Shown in pieces: positions 8,858 to 17,205 of a stretch of DNA of 39,782 nt. This stretch comes from Mollicutes bacterium (GTDB taxonomy: Bacteria; Bacillota_I; Bacilli_A; Izemoplasmatales; Izemoplasmataceae): NCBI GenBank assembly GCA_003568315.1, contig PWYL01000049.1, forward strand, positions 1-39,782. The letters run 5' to 3'. Numbering within the stretch: position 1 is the first letter of the stretch; the number at the start of each line of letters is the position of its first letter. The position numbers were made by a program, and so were the translations under genes. The notes beneath the pieces are model-generated. The model had not been told where the DNA came from, searched no databases, and was given only the letters and a program-made list of their open reading frames with translations.

Positions 8858-10030
8858 TCAATCCCCTTTCCTGTGGACGCTTCTTCCTTCGATGTAGACC
8901 GCTTCCGGCGAAGACATGATGTCGAAGGGATCGCCATCCCAGATGACGATATCGGCGTCTTTTCCCTTTTTCAAAGAGCCGACCCTGTCATCGATTCCGT
9001 TCAGTTCCGCCGCGTTCTTCGTCACGGCTTTGAGAGCTTCTTCGCGCGAAAGCCCCGCTTTCACATAGAGCGCGGCCTGCACCATGGTGAAGGTTGTGGC
9101 CACGACGGGGTGGTCGGTCATGATCGCGAAAGGGACACCCTTGTCGGTGAGGATTCTTCCGCTTTCGAAGGAGAGTTGCGCGGTCTCGAATTTCCCGGGG
9201 AAGCCCATCGTCGGTCCGAGAATCACCGAAAGGCCGCTCTCCTTTATGGTATCAACGATGAGATAGGCTTCGGTGGCGTGGTCGATGGTCGCTTGGAGAC
9301 CGAACTCCTTGACGATGCGGATCGCCGTCATGATGTCGTCCGCCCGGTGGGCGTGGATTTTCACGGGCATGCCTTCGAAAACCCGTTTCAGACTGTCGAG
9401 TTTCATGTCGAAGGAAGGTTTCTTGGCATCACTCACTCCCGCTTCATAAGCATCGAGGGCGTCTTTGTACTCTTTCGCCCGGATCAGCCATTCGCGCATG
9501 ATGGCGGCACTCGCCATTCTGGTGGAGGGGGTCTTCTTCTTCTCCGCATAGACGCGTTTGGGATTCTCCCCGAGCGCCATCTTCATGCAGACCTCGTCTT
9601 TGAAGACCATCCGTTCGGCGGTCTCGCCGTGGGTCTTCATCGCACAGAAGGTGCCGCCGATGACGTTGGCGCTGCCGGGGCCGGTGACGACGGTGGTCAC
9701 CCCGGACTCGAGCGTCCTCCGGACGGACCGGTCTCGCGGATTGACGGCATCGAGACCCCGGAGTTCGGGATAGACGGGATCGGTCATCTCGTTGACATCG
9801 TCGCCCTCGAAACGGATGCCCTCCTCGATGAGCCCCACATGACAATGCGCATCGACAAGGCCGGGTGTCACGACTCTGTCTTTCGCATCGACAATCTCGA
9901 ACCCGTCGAAACGGCTCGCATCGAATGCGGTGCCGGTCTCGAGGATCTTGCCGTCCTTGACGGCGACATAGCCTTTTTCGAGAGTTTCGCCCTCCGAGGT
10001 GTGCAGGCGGGCGTTCTTGATCACGAACAT
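8858..10030 (-). CDS. Amidohydrolase (imidazolonepropionase-like)
   Basis: 390-residue metal-dependent hydrolase of the amidohydrolase superfamily. The N-terminal beta-sandwich leads to the metal site DAHCHVG, with further likely ligands in VKIHAHRADD, ATIDHATEAY and AIMTDHPV. The C-terminus contains the usual GSLKKGKDADIVIWDGDPF return into the sandwich domain. Such proteins hydrolyse cyclic amides or peptide-like substrates; the substrate here cannot be told. ATG start abuts the stop of the AI-2E transporter gene (TAGATG) with GGAAAGGAAG upstream, so the two are coupled. Confidence 0.88.
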   Translation of the reverse strand: MFVIKNARLHTSEGETLEKGYVAVKDGKILETGTAFDASRFDGFEIVDAKDRVVTPGLVDAHCHVGLIEEGIRFEGDDVNEMTDPVYPELRGLDAVNPRDRSVRRTLESGVTTVVTGPGSANVIGGTFCAMKTHGETAERMVFKDEVCMKMALGENPKRVYAEKKKTPSTRMASAAIMREWLIRAKEYKDALDAYEAGVSDAKKPSFDMKLDSLKRVFEGMPVKIHAHRADDIMTAIRIVKEFGLQATIDHATEAYLIVDTIKESGLSVILGPTMGFPGKFETAQLSFESGRILTDKGVPFAIMTDHPVVATTFTMVQAALYVKAGLSREEALKAVTKNAAELNGIDDRVGSLKKGKDADIVIWDGDPFDIMSSPEAVYIEGRSVHRKGD

Positions 10031-11191
10031 CTAATCTTCCTTTCCTTTGTCATCTTTTGGTGACGTATGGTCGTAGGTCGCTTGGATCCTCGCTTTTTCC
10101 TCTTCGTCCAGCTGGATCTTGTCTTCATGCAATTCCTTGAGGTAGCGGACGGTCTCTCTGATCATGCCCGTGATGGGGATGGCGAGGATGATGCCCACAA
10201 CCCCGAAGAGATAGCCGAAAAAGACAAAGGCGGAGAGCACGAGGAGCGGATGGAGTTTCGTCTCCTTGCCCATAATCAAAGGTTGGGCGACGTTGTTTTG
10301 GATGATTTGGCCGACGACGACCGTCACGGCGATGGCCAAAGGCGCGAAATCGCCGAAAAGCAGTGTCTCGTCGGTGAGCGAATAAAGCACCGGCAGAAGC
10401 ATCGCGATGAAAGGCCCGACATAGGGGACGATGTCGAAAAACCCGAGCATGAAGCCGAAAAGAAAGCTCCGCTCTCGGAAACCGAAGATGAAGAAGACGA
10501 TCGTGAAGACGATGGCCATCACGAACATGGTGAGAAAACGGCCGTTGAAATATTCCTCGATGACGCGGTTCGCCCGGCCGGAAAGCTCGATGACATGTTT
10601 GCGGGCGCGTTTGGGAAAGACCACCACGATGGCCTCATAGATGCGCTTTCTGTCGTTCAGGATGAAAAAGAGGAAGACCGGGACCAACACGATGGTGATG
10701 ACGATGAGGGTGAGGCTTTGGAAGAGGGCGAGGAAATCGATCTCGATGTCACCGATGGTCTCCCAGGTGACGAGTCCCTGGATGTATTCATAGACGCGGC
10801 GGATGAACGTGTTCTCGCCCAAGAACGCATCAATGGCGGCAACGACCCGCGGCCAGTCGTTCTCGATGAACGCGACCGCCTGATTGTAGATGAGGCTGCC
10901 GGCGTAACGGAAAAAGAAGAAAAGGAGCACACCGACACCGCCGAAGACGATGGCCGTGTTCAAGAGTCTGTTTCTCTGTTTGATTTTTCTCTCGAGAAGC
11001 CGGAACAAGGGCGCGAGGAGATAACTCAGGAAAAGGGCGATGGAAAAGGGGAGTATTATCGACATCGCTGCCTGGACGAACCGTTCCACGAATCCGGGGA
11101 ACAGTGTCCGGAAAAGCAAGAGCACAAGGAGCGTGAGGGCGACGACCGCAAGATTCAAAAGCAATCTCTTTCTCCGTTCGGACATCTTCAA
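10031..11191 (-). CDS. AI-2E family transporter (PF01594-like permease)
   Basis: 386-residue polytopic membrane protein with about seven or eight hydrophobic segments. The family signature region FFDIVPYVGPFIAMLLP and the C-terminal FGVVGIILAIPITGMIRE are present. Members export diverse small molecules or act in ion homeostasis; the name comes from E. coli TqsA. The reading begins at TTG (11191), six bases after GGAGG; an ATG two codons later (11185) is an alternative but its spacing of 12 is long. First gene of the four-gene operon. Confidence 0.9.
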   Translation of the reverse strand: MKMSERRKRLLLNLAVVALTLLVLLLFRTLFPGFVERFVQAAMSIILPFSIALFLSYLLAPLFRLLERKIKQRNRLLNTAIVFGGVGVLLFFFFRYAGSLIYNQAVAFIENDWPRVVAAIDAFLGENTFIRRVYEYIQGLVTWETIGDIEIDFLALFQSLTLIVITIVLVPVFLFFILNDRKRIYEAIVVVFPKRARKHVIELSGRANRVIEEYFNGRFLTMFVMAIVFTIVFFIFGFRERSFLFGFMLGFFDIVPYVGPFIAMLLPVLYSLTDETLLFGDFAPLAIAVTVVVGQIIQNNVAQPLIMGKETKLHPLLVLSAFVFFGYLFGVVGIILAIPITGMIRETVRYLKELHEDKIQLDEEEKARIQATYDHTSPKDDKGKED

Positions 11192-11233
11192 TGGGTCCCT
11201 CCTTCTTGGTGGAACGTGGCTTGCACATAATCC

Positions 11234-11242
11234 ATTATATCA
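11234..11242 (-). promoter_or_regulatory. Promoter of the AI-2E transporter operon
   Basis: TGATATAAT on the minus strand, an extended -10 (TGn-TATAAT), about 43 bases before the TTG start. No strong -35 box. Confidence 0.6.
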
Positions 11243-11272
11243 AACTTCCTCTGTAAACGGCACCATACGGAT

Positions 11273-11300
11273 AAAAAAATAAGCGCCAAAGCGCTTATTT
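11273..11300 (-). terminator. Intrinsic terminator of rpsO
   Basis: Stem AAATAAGCGC/GCGCTTATTT followed by TTTT on the minus strand, directly after the rpsO stop codon. Confidence 0.9.
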
Positions 11301-11306
11301 CTTCGT

Positions 11307-11576
11307 TCAACGTCTGAGACCGAGTTTCTTGATGAGGTCGCGATAGCGTTCGACATCCTTTTTCGCAAGATAACGCAGAAGGCGGCGACGCTGGCCGACT
11401 TTCACCAAAAGTCCGCGGCGTGAATGGTGGTCGTGCTTGTGTTCTTTGAGATGCTCGTTCAACGTCTGGATCTCCTTGGTGAGGACGGCGATCTGCACTT
11501 CGGGTGAGCCGGTGTCGCCTTCCTTGATGCGGAACTCTTCGACGATCCTTTTCTTCTCTTCTTTCGAAAGAGCCAT
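11307..11576 (-). CDS. rpsO: 30S ribosomal protein S15
   Basis: Small-subunit protein that binds 16S rRNA early in assembly. 89 residues, the usual length. Recognisable features are [11 protein letters not shown] near residue 20, [15 protein letters not shown] near 42-56 and the basic end [12 protein letters not shown] with AGGAGGAA upstream. It has its own promoter and terminator. The ~75-base leader contains a GC-rich hairpin potential that could host S15 autoregulation, as known in other bacteria, but I cannot demonstrate it. Confidence 0.98.
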   Translation of the reverse strand: MALSKEEKKRIVEEFRIKEGDTGSPEVQIAVLTKEIQTLNEHLKEHKHDHHSRRGLLVKVGQRRRLLRYLAKKDVERYRDLIKKLGLRR

Positions 11577-11659
11577 GAAAATTCCTCCTTTTTCCTTGTC
11601 TCACCCGGAACCTAGCGCGGCGCTGAGGGACGCCGGGCCACGTAACGGGCGCAACGATG

Positions 11660-11687
11660 ATTATAGCACATTCTTGCCAGAATGCAA
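11660..11687 (-). promoter_or_regulatory. rpsO promoter
   Basis: TTGCAT (11682-11687), 16-bp spacer, TATAAT (11660-11665) preceded by TGC, an extended -10. Confidence 0.8.
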
Positions 11688-11713
11688 GTGTTTGGGGACG
11701 TGTTGGCCGCAAA

Positions 11714-12619
11714 TCAACCTTCGACATCCAGAATGCGCCGCGCCCGGGCGACATCGGCATCGACCCGCGCCTTCAGCTCGGCGGGCGTGGCGAAGGTCTT
11801 CTCGTCACGGATGCGCTCGAGGAAAGCGACTTCGAGGGTTTCACCATAGAGGCTTTCTTGGAAATCGAGGATGTGCGTCTCGAGCCGGATGTCCTCATGA
11901 TAGTTCAAAGTCGGACTCTTGCCGACGACCGATACCGAGGGACGCCACTCGCCCTTGACGAAGGTCCTTGTCACATAGACTCCCCGTCTCGGGAGGAGAT
12001 ACTCCCCCGTGGAGAGGTTCGCTGTCGGATAGCGGATTGTACGTCCCTTCTTCGCCCCGGAGGCGACTTCTCCCTTCACACTGTAGTGCCGGCCGAGGAG
12101 GGCGGCCGCCGCCCGGACTCTCCCCGAGGCGATGAGTTCCCTGATGTTGGTGCTCGCGACCTTCTTTCCCTCCAGACGGAACGCCTCGCAGACGACGACG
12201 GGAAAGGGGGCATTCTCAGTGAGCGTCGCGGCGGTGCCGCGGGCGTTCTTGCCGAAGGTGAAATCGAAGCCGCAGACGAGGGTCTTCAACCCCGAAAGAC
12301 GCGTCTCGAGGAACTCCTCCGGCGAAAGCGAAGCTTTCTTTTTGTCGAAATGGATGACATAGGTCTTCGCAAAGCCCATGGAAGCGAAAATCTCGAGTCT
12401 TTTCTCCAGGGGTGTCATGTAAAAATACGCTTCGCCCGTGAGAATGGCCCGGGGGTGTTTGTCGAAGGTGATGACGGCGGCAAAGCCGCCTTCGGCGCGG
12501 GCGATCCGTAGCGTCTCTTCGAGCAGTGTGCGGTGTCCCAGATGGATGCCGTCGAAAAAGCCGATAGCGGCGATGGTGTCTTTGGGAAAGGGTTGTTTGT
12601 CGAGTTCTTTGACTTCCAT
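11714..12619 (-). CDS. ribF: Bifunctional riboflavin kinase / FAD synthetase
   Basis: Makes FMN and then FAD from riboflavin. The N-terminal FAD synthetase (nucleotidyltransferase) domain has AAIGFFDGIHLGHR near residues 16-30 and ends with STNIRELIASGRV. The C-terminal riboflavin kinase domain begins around KGEVASGAKKGRTIRYPTAN, with the PTAN motif. 301 residues is normal (about 310). The ATG at 12619 is chosen because AAGGAG lies seven bases upstream, inside the end of truB; the ATG two codons earlier is too close to it. The truB stop is two bases upstream. The order truB-ribF is common in bacteria. Confidence 0.95.
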   Translation of the reverse strand: MEVKELDKQPFPKDTIAAIGFFDGIHLGHRTLLEETLRIARAEGGFAAVITFDKHPRAILTGEAYFYMTPLEKRLEIFASMGFAKTYVIHFDKKKASLSPEEFLETRLSGLKTLVCGFDFTFGKNARGTAATLTENAPFPVVVCEAFRLEGKKVASTNIRELIASGRVRAAAALLGRHYSVKGEVASGAKKGRTIRYPTANLSTGEYLLPRRGVYVTRTFVKGEWRPSVSVVGKSPTLNYHEDIRLETHILDFQESLYGETLEVAFLERIRDEKTFATPAELKARVDADVARARRILDVEG

Positions 12620-12621
12620 GG

Positions 12622-13488
12622 TCATTCTCCTTGCATGAGGACGGTCTCGGGTCGGATTCCGTCCGGAATCTTTTTGTATATGGCGAGGAGGACGCCTTCC
12701 GCATCGACGAGGCGGACCCGGGGTGCCTCCACCTCTACAGGCAGGAATTGGCCGTTTTGGATGCGGTCCTTGTAGGGTTCGCCCTCGATCTTCGGCATGT
12801 GCGCAAGGGCGTCGGCGAGTCCCACGAGAGTGAAGTCGCCTTTCTCGAGCATCTCCAGGCTGTGACATTCTTCGATGGGGAAACGGCCGGCACGCTCGCG
12901 GCGGATATAGTGGGTGTGGGCCACAGTGCCGATCTTCCGGGCGAGGTCGGCGGCAAGTTTGCGCACGAAGAGGCCTTTCGAGCCCTCGACAAAAAAATCG
13001 CCGCGATAGAGGCCGTTGTCGGTTTCGAGCGCGCCCACCTGCGAAAACGTACCCACCCGGATTTTTCTGGCAGGCACATCGGGAACCGCCTCCCCTTTCC
13101 GGGCGTATTCATAGAGTTTCTTCCCTTTCACCTTGACGGCCGAATAGGCGGGCGGAGTCTGGAGGTATTCCCCTTCGAAACTTCTCATCATTTCGTGGAG
13201 GGACGAGAAATCGTCGCATTCTTTCCGTTCCGTCGTTTCGCCCGTGTGATCGAGCGTGTCCGTCGTCAGATTGAAGGTGATGCCGAAACGGTAGGCCTTC
13301 GTATCGGCGGTGAGATATCTGAGGATTCTCGTTCCTTTGCCGATACCGAGGACGAGCACGCCCGAAGCCTCGACATCGAGGGTCCCGGCGTGGCCGACCT
13401 TTTTCGTTTTCAGTCTTTTCCGGCAGAAGGCGACGCAGTCGTGGCTGCTCATGCCGGTCGGTTTGTCGAGGAGGAGGAGGCCGTCCAT
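12622..13488 (-). CDS. truB: tRNA pseudouridine(55) synthase TruB
   Basis: Converts U55 of the T-loop of tRNAs to pseudouridine. Catalytic motif GHAGTLDVEASGVLVLGIG includes the essential Asp in GTLD; the usual Pro after it is Val here. Also visible are the TPPAYSAVKVKGKKLYEYAR segment and a C-terminal PUA-like region. 288 residues. The ATG at 13488 has AAAGGGGTGAT upstream and lies four bases after the lgt-like stop; an in-frame ATG six codons earlier overlaps that gene. Middle gene of the lgt-like/truB/ribF operon. Confidence 0.95.
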   Translation of the reverse strand: MDGLLLLDKPTGMSSHDCVAFCRKRLKTKKVGHAGTLDVEASGVLVLGIGKGTRILRYLTADTKAYRFGITFNLTTDTLDHTGETTERKECDDFSSLHEMMRSFEGEYLQTPPAYSAVKVKGKKLYEYARKGEAVPDVPARKIRVGTFSQVGALETDNGLYRGDFFVEGSKGLFVRKLAADLARKIGTVAHTHYIRRERAGRFPIEECHSLEMLEKGDFTLVGLADALAHMPKIEGEPYKDRIQNGQFLPVEVEAPRVRLVDAEGVLLAIYKKIPDGIRPETVLMQGE

Positions 13489-13492
13489 GGAA

Positions 13493-14272
13493 TCACCCCT
13501 TTGCATGATGGTCCTCTCGGCGGTGCGGATGAGAAAAGAAGAGATAGAGACCCGCGAGAAAGAGGGGGAGGGAAATCCATTGGGAAGTGGAAAGGAAATT
13601 CACACCCCGGATTGCATCGGCGCGGAAAAATTCGATGAGGAAGCGAAAGGTCGCATAGAAGACGAGATAGAGGGCCGGGAGGCGATAGGTCCCGGCATGT
13701 CTTCCTTTCCGGAACCATGCGAGAAGGAAGAAAAAGAGCGCCAAGTTGAAGACGGCTTCGAAAAGTTGCACGGGGAGTACGCTTTCGGGATGACTCGGAT
13801 GGTGTGCGGGGAAGACGATGCCGAAGACAGTCTCCGTCGCGACGCCGTAACAACACCCCGCGAGAAAGCAACCCACCCTCCCGAGGGCGTGACCCAGCGG
13901 GAGGCTCGTGACGGCAAGGTCGACAAGGCGGGCGAAGGGAAGGCCGTAGAGGCGGCTCGCGAGGAATCCGGCGCCAAGCCCGGCGAGGAGGCCTCCGAAA
14001 AAGACGCTCCCGGCGGAAGTGAGAATGACACTCCCCGCAAGGGGATCCGTTCCCAAAAGAGAAAACGAGACGAGGAGAAAGAAGAGTCTCGCACCGAGGA
14101 AACCTCCGGTCAGGACGAAAACGGCGAAAATCGCCAGCGCCCTCCCCGGAAGTTCGTAAGCTTTGTTCCGGTTGAGGGAGAAGAACACGACGCCGGCGAT
14201 GATGACGCCGAGAACCGAAAAGAGGCCGTAAGCCGACACCTCGACGAAAGGCGTGGGAAACCAAGGTCGCAT
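13493..14272 (-). CDS. Lgt-superfamily membrane protein, non-canonical active site
   Basis: 259-residue polytopic membrane protein related to prolipoprotein diacylglyceryl transferase. Similarity shows in overall length, membrane pattern, PVQLFEA (165-173 region) and FRFLIEFFRAD near the C-terminus. The core motif, GRVGCFLAGCCYG at 131-143, replaces the canonical GRIGNFINGExxG, and the segment SVFFGGLLAG lacks the conserved His of FHGGLIG. Cysteines at 135, 140 and 141 are typical of a divergent subgroup often auto-annotated as Lgt. Whether it transfers diacylglyceryl to lipoproteins is therefore uncertain. ATG start with GGAGGG five bases upstream; first gene of its operon. Confidence 0.8.
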   Translation of the reverse strand: MRPWFPTPFVEVSAYGLFSVLGVIIAGVVFFSLNRNKAYELPGRALAIFAVFVLTGGFLGARLFFLLVSFSLLGTDPLAGSVILTSAGSVFFGGLLAGLGAGFLASRLYGLPFARLVDLAVTSLPLGHALGRVGCFLAGCCYGVATETVFGIVFPAHHPSHPESVLPVQLFEAVFNLALFFFLLAWFRKGRHAGTYRLPALYLVFYATFRFLIEFFRADAIRGVNFLSTSQWISLPLFLAGLYLFFSHPHRREDHHAKG

Positions 14273-14341
14273 AAAGACCCTCCGTTTTGGTCAACCACCC
14301 CGCTAAAAGGGCGCAGAGAGGCCGGTATCATTCACGGAACT

Positions 14342-14370
14342 ATCATAGCACGAAGGCGGGGGCCCGTCAA
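14342..14370 (-). promoter_or_regulatory. Promoter of the lgt-like/truB/ribF operon
   Basis: TTGACG (14365-14370), 17-bp spacer, TATGAT (14342-14347) with TGC just before it. About 70 bases before the ATG. Confidence 0.8.
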
Positions 14371-14386
14371 CGCACGGAAAAACAAA

Positions 14387-14420
14387 GAAAAACGCCCGCA
14401 AGCGATAGGCTCGCGGACGC
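14387..14420 (-). terminator. Intrinsic terminator of trxA
   Basis: Stem CGTCCGCGAGC/GCTTGCGGGCG (with wobble pairs) followed by TTTTTC on the minus strand, 14 bases after the trxA stop. Confidence 0.8.
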
Positions 14421-14434
14421 GGTCTTCCTGCGCG

Positions 14435-14743
14435 TCAAACGCTTCGTACCCATTCGACGAGGGCGTCTTTGGGCATGAAGCCCGCTTTCTGGGCGACGAC
14501 CTCCCCTTCTTTCAACACGAAGAGCGAGGGAATCCCCTGCACACCGTATTGTTGGGCGAGACTGATGTTTTCGTCGACGTTCACTTTAACGACCTTGATG
14601 TCCTCGTTCTCTTCGGCCACTTGTTCGAGCACGGGCCCGATCATCTTGCAGGGACCGCACCAGTCGGCGTAGAAATCGAGGAGCACGAGGCCTTCTTTGA
14701 CCATTTCGTCGATGTTTTTGCTGTCTGCGTGTTCGAGCGGCAT
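14435..14743 (-). CDS. trxA: Thioredoxin
   Basis: Cytoplasmic disulfide reductase, 102 residues, the normal length. Active site WCGPC with cysteines at 29 and 32, followed by the fold signatures VKVNVDEN and the cis-proline loop GIPSLFVLKEGE. The ATG at 14743 is preferred because AAGGAGGT lies seven bases upstream; the frame is open for 20 codons before it without a ribosome site. Single-gene transcript with its own promoter and terminator. Confidence 0.97.
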   Translation of the reverse strand: MPLEHADSKNIDEMVKEGLVLLDFYADWCGPCKMIGPVLEQVAEENEDIKVVKVNVDENISLAQQYGVQGIPSLFVLKEGEVVAQKAGFMPKDALVEWVRSV

Positions 14744-14774
14744 ATCCACTACCTCCTTCAACATTTTCAAACCC

Positions 14775-14803
14775 ATTATACAAGGAAGCCGCGCATGACA
14801 CAA
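14775..14803 (-). promoter_or_regulatory. trxA promoter
   Basis: TTGTGT (14798-14803), 17-bp spacer, TATAAT (14775-14780), located between the mutS2 stop and trxA. Confidence 0.8.
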
Positions 14804-14817
14804 CCGTTATGCTTGAC

Positions 14818-17136
14818 TCACTCGAAATGGACGACGGTCGCTCCCTGACCGCCTTCGCCGGTCTCGCCGTCCCGGTGGCGCTTCACGACGGGGTGTTCTT
14901 CCACGACCTCCTTGACCATCTTGCGGAGGGCGAGCGTCCCGTAGCCGTGGATGATGGTGGCATAGGGCTGTTTGGCGAAGGCGCAATCATCGAGGAATTT
15001 CTCGAGACGCTCCCGCGCCTCGGCCACCCGCTCACCGCGGAGGTCGAGTTTGCTCGCGACCCGTTTCTGCGGCATCCCGGGAGCCTTCCGCTTGTCGGTA
15101 TCTTGTATGGGGGTCTGCTCTTCGGCGTATTCGAGCTCGTCTTCGGAAAAGACGCTTTTGAGGTTGCCCATCTTGACGAGCCAGGTGTCTTCCTTCTGCT
15201 TTTTCAAGAGTTCGCCGGGCCGGTTGTATTTCAGGATGATGACCCTGTCGCCTTGGCGGAAGTCATGTCCCGTTTTTGCTTTCGGTGCTTCCTTCTCGGC
15301 GAGGAGGCGGGCTTCATGTTTCTTTTCGGCGAGTTCGTGCTCTTTGAAGGATTTCGTCTTCAGCCCTTCCAATTCCTCGATCAACCGCTCGGCTTCACGG
15401 CGTTTTTCGCGCATTTCACGGTCTTTTTCTTCCGCGAGTTTCTCGCGCAAGTTCTGTCGTTCTTCCTGCAAGGTCTTTTTCAAAGAGCGCGACGCTTTCC
15501 TTTCTTCTTCGAGTTCGCGGTTCAATTCTTCGTGGCGCTTGATCTCGGAATCGAGCTTCTTCGCCTCTTTTTTGAGTTTGTCGATGAGGTGGCTCACTTC
15601 GTTTTTCGCGGTGACGGCTTCTTGTTTGGCCCTCTCGACGATTTCCGCTTTCAGCCCGAGTCTTTCGCCGATGAGGAAAGCGTGACTCTCCCCCGGCGTC
15701 CGCAGCAACAACCTGTAAGTCGGTTGGAGCGTCTCTTCGTCGAACTCGACGCTCGCGTTCATGATATGATCCTTCGTGTAGGCGTAGGCCTTGAGTTCCG
15801 GATAATGCGTCGTGGCGACGACGATGCTTTCTTTTCGGGAGAGAAAATCGAGGATGCTCATGGCGAGAGACGATCCCTCTTTGGGGTCGGTGCCGGTGCC
15901 GAGCTCGTCAAGCAGCACGAGCTGGTTGTCGTCATAGTTGTCGATGATGTCGACGATCCGCTTCATGTGCGAAGAGAAGGTCGAAAGGGACTGTTCGAGG
16001 GACTGTTCATCGCCGATGTCGGCGCGGATGGCCGAAAACACGCGAATCCGGCTTCCTTCCATGGCGGGGATCATGAGACCGCTCTGGGCCATGAGATGGA
16101 GGAGGCCGATGGTCTTCAGCGTCACGGTCTTTCCGCCCGTGTTCGACCCCGTGATGACCATCATCAATGTGTCGGCATCGAAGGTGATGTTGTTGGCGAC
16201 GACCTCGTCTGCCTCTATCAAGGGGTGACGGGCCTTCAGGAGGCTGATCCTTTCGGCGATGATCGGGACGGAGGCATCCGTTTCATGGCCGTAGCGGGTC
16301 TTGGCGAAAAGGAAGTCCAGATGCGCGAGGATGTTGTCATTCTCCCGCAATTCGTCGTCGTTTTCCGCCACTTGTCTTGAGAGTTCGCGGAGGATTTTCT
16401 CGATCTCGCGGGCCTCTTCGGTCTGCAAACGGAGTTTTTCGGCCGAAGGCGCCCGCACACTCTCGGGCTCGATATAGACGGTCTCGCCGCTTGCCGAGTA
16501 GTCGAGTATGGTGCCTTTGACGCTGTTCTTGTCGGAGGCCTTCACGGGGATGACGTAGCGGTCGTGGCGGATGGTGACGAGTTCCTCGGTGAGTTTCTTC
16601 TTCTCCTTTTTCAGCGTGGCCTCGATATTCTCCCGGATGCGTCTTTCCGTCACCCAAAGGCGTTTGCGGATGCTTTTCAGCTCTTTGGAAGCGTCATCGC
16701 GGATTTCTGCCTTCTCGTCGAAGACGGAAGAAAGCGCGGTTCGGAGTTCTTTCAAACCATGCAACGCGGAAGCAAACTCGGAGATTCGGAAATCCTCCTC
16801 GAGCGTGTCGGGCAGTTTCCGCATGGTGCGGCGCACCTCTTGGGCGATGTCGATATGGTTCCGGATGCGTAGAAAGGCTTCCGTTTCGAGGAGGCCGCCG
16901 ATGGCGGCGTGTTTGCGATCCTTCGCGATGGCCGAAAGCCCGCTGAAAGAGGGCTCCGCACCCTCTTTCACGTAAACGAGGGCTTCCCGGATCTCGCCGT
17001 GAGCCTTTTCGAGTTCTTCTTTGTTCTCGGTGGGAGAAAGGTCGTCAGCCAATCGTTTCCCGCCCTCCGATTGGGCGAGGTGACGGATCCTCTCTTTGAT
17101 CTTGTCGAATTCGAGGATGGTGGTATCATACCGCAT
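14818..17136 (-). CDS. mutS2: Endonuclease MutS2
   Basis: MutS-family ATPase with a C-terminal Smr nuclease domain; family members limit homologous recombination and, in Bacillus, rescue collided ribosomes. The Walker A motif VITGSNTGGKTVTLKT lies around 328-342, followed by the Walker B region LVLLDELGTGTDPKEGSSLA. A long charged coiled coil comes next, and the Smr domain (SKLDLRGERVAEARERL, then IIHGYGTLALRKMV) ends the protein. 772 residues. The frame stays open far upstream, antisense to rnhC. The ATG at 17136 is chosen because the predicted transcription start lies downstream of the next ATG (17160) and the MRYDTTILEFDKI opening is typical. Confidence 0.95.
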   Translation of the reverse strand: MRYDTTILEFDKIKERIRHLAQSEGGKRLADDLSPTENKEELEKAHGEIREALVYVKEGAEPSFSGLSAIAKDRKHAAIGGLLETEAFLRIRNHIDIAQEVRRTMRKLPDTLEEDFRISEFASALHGLKELRTALSSVFDEKAEIRDDASKELKSIRKRLWVTERRIRENIEATLKKEKKKLTEELVTIRHDRYVIPVKASDKNSVKGTILDYSASGETVYIEPESVRAPSAEKLRLQTEEAREIEKILRELSRQVAENDDELRENDNILAHLDFLFAKTRYGHETDASVPIIAERISLLKARHPLIEADEVVANNITFDADTLMMVITGSNTGGKTVTLKTIGLLHLMAQSGLMIPAMEGSRIRVFSAIRADIGDEQSLEQSLSTFSSHMKRIVDIIDNYDDNQLVLLDELGTGTDPKEGSSLAMSILDFLSRKESIVVATTHYPELKAYAYTKDHIMNASVEFDEETLQPTYRLLLRTPGESHAFLIGERLGLKAEIVERAKQEAVTAKNEVSHLIDKLKKEAKKLDSEIKRHEELNRELEEERKASRSLKKTLQEERQNLREKLAEEKDREMREKRREAERLIEELEGLKTKSFKEHELAEKKHEARLLAEKEAPKAKTGHDFRQGDRVIILKYNRPGELLKKQKEDTWLVKMGNLKSVFSEDELEYAEEQTPIQDTDKRKAPGMPQKRVASKLDLRGERVAEARERLEKFLDDCAFAKQPYATIIHGYGTLALRKMVKEVVEEHPVVKRHRDGETGEGGQGATVVHFE

Positions 17137-17154
17137 ACTATCACTTCCCGCACC

Positions 17155-17183
17155 TGTCATTTTACCAAAATACGTGCTAAAAT
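17155..17183 (+). promoter_or_regulatory. rnhC promoter
   Basis: TGTCAT (17155-17160), 17-bp spacer, TAAAAT (17178-17183) preceded by TGC (extended -10). It interleaves with the oppositely oriented mutS2 promoter. Confidence 0.65.
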
Positions 17184-17187
17184 ACAT
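17159..17187 (-). promoter_or_regulatory. mutS2 promoter
   Basis: Extended -10 TGGTAAAAT (TAAAAT at 17159-17164) on the minus strand with a weak -35 near 17181-17187. It overlaps the divergent rnhC promoter almost completely, so the two polymerases should compete. Confidence 0.6.
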
Positions 17188-17205
17188 CTTGGGAAGTGAA
17201 AAAAG

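Noticed and set aside
14809-16380. Plus-strand open frame antisense to mutS2
   Set aside because: Shadow of the mutS2 coding strand; no recognisable domain.
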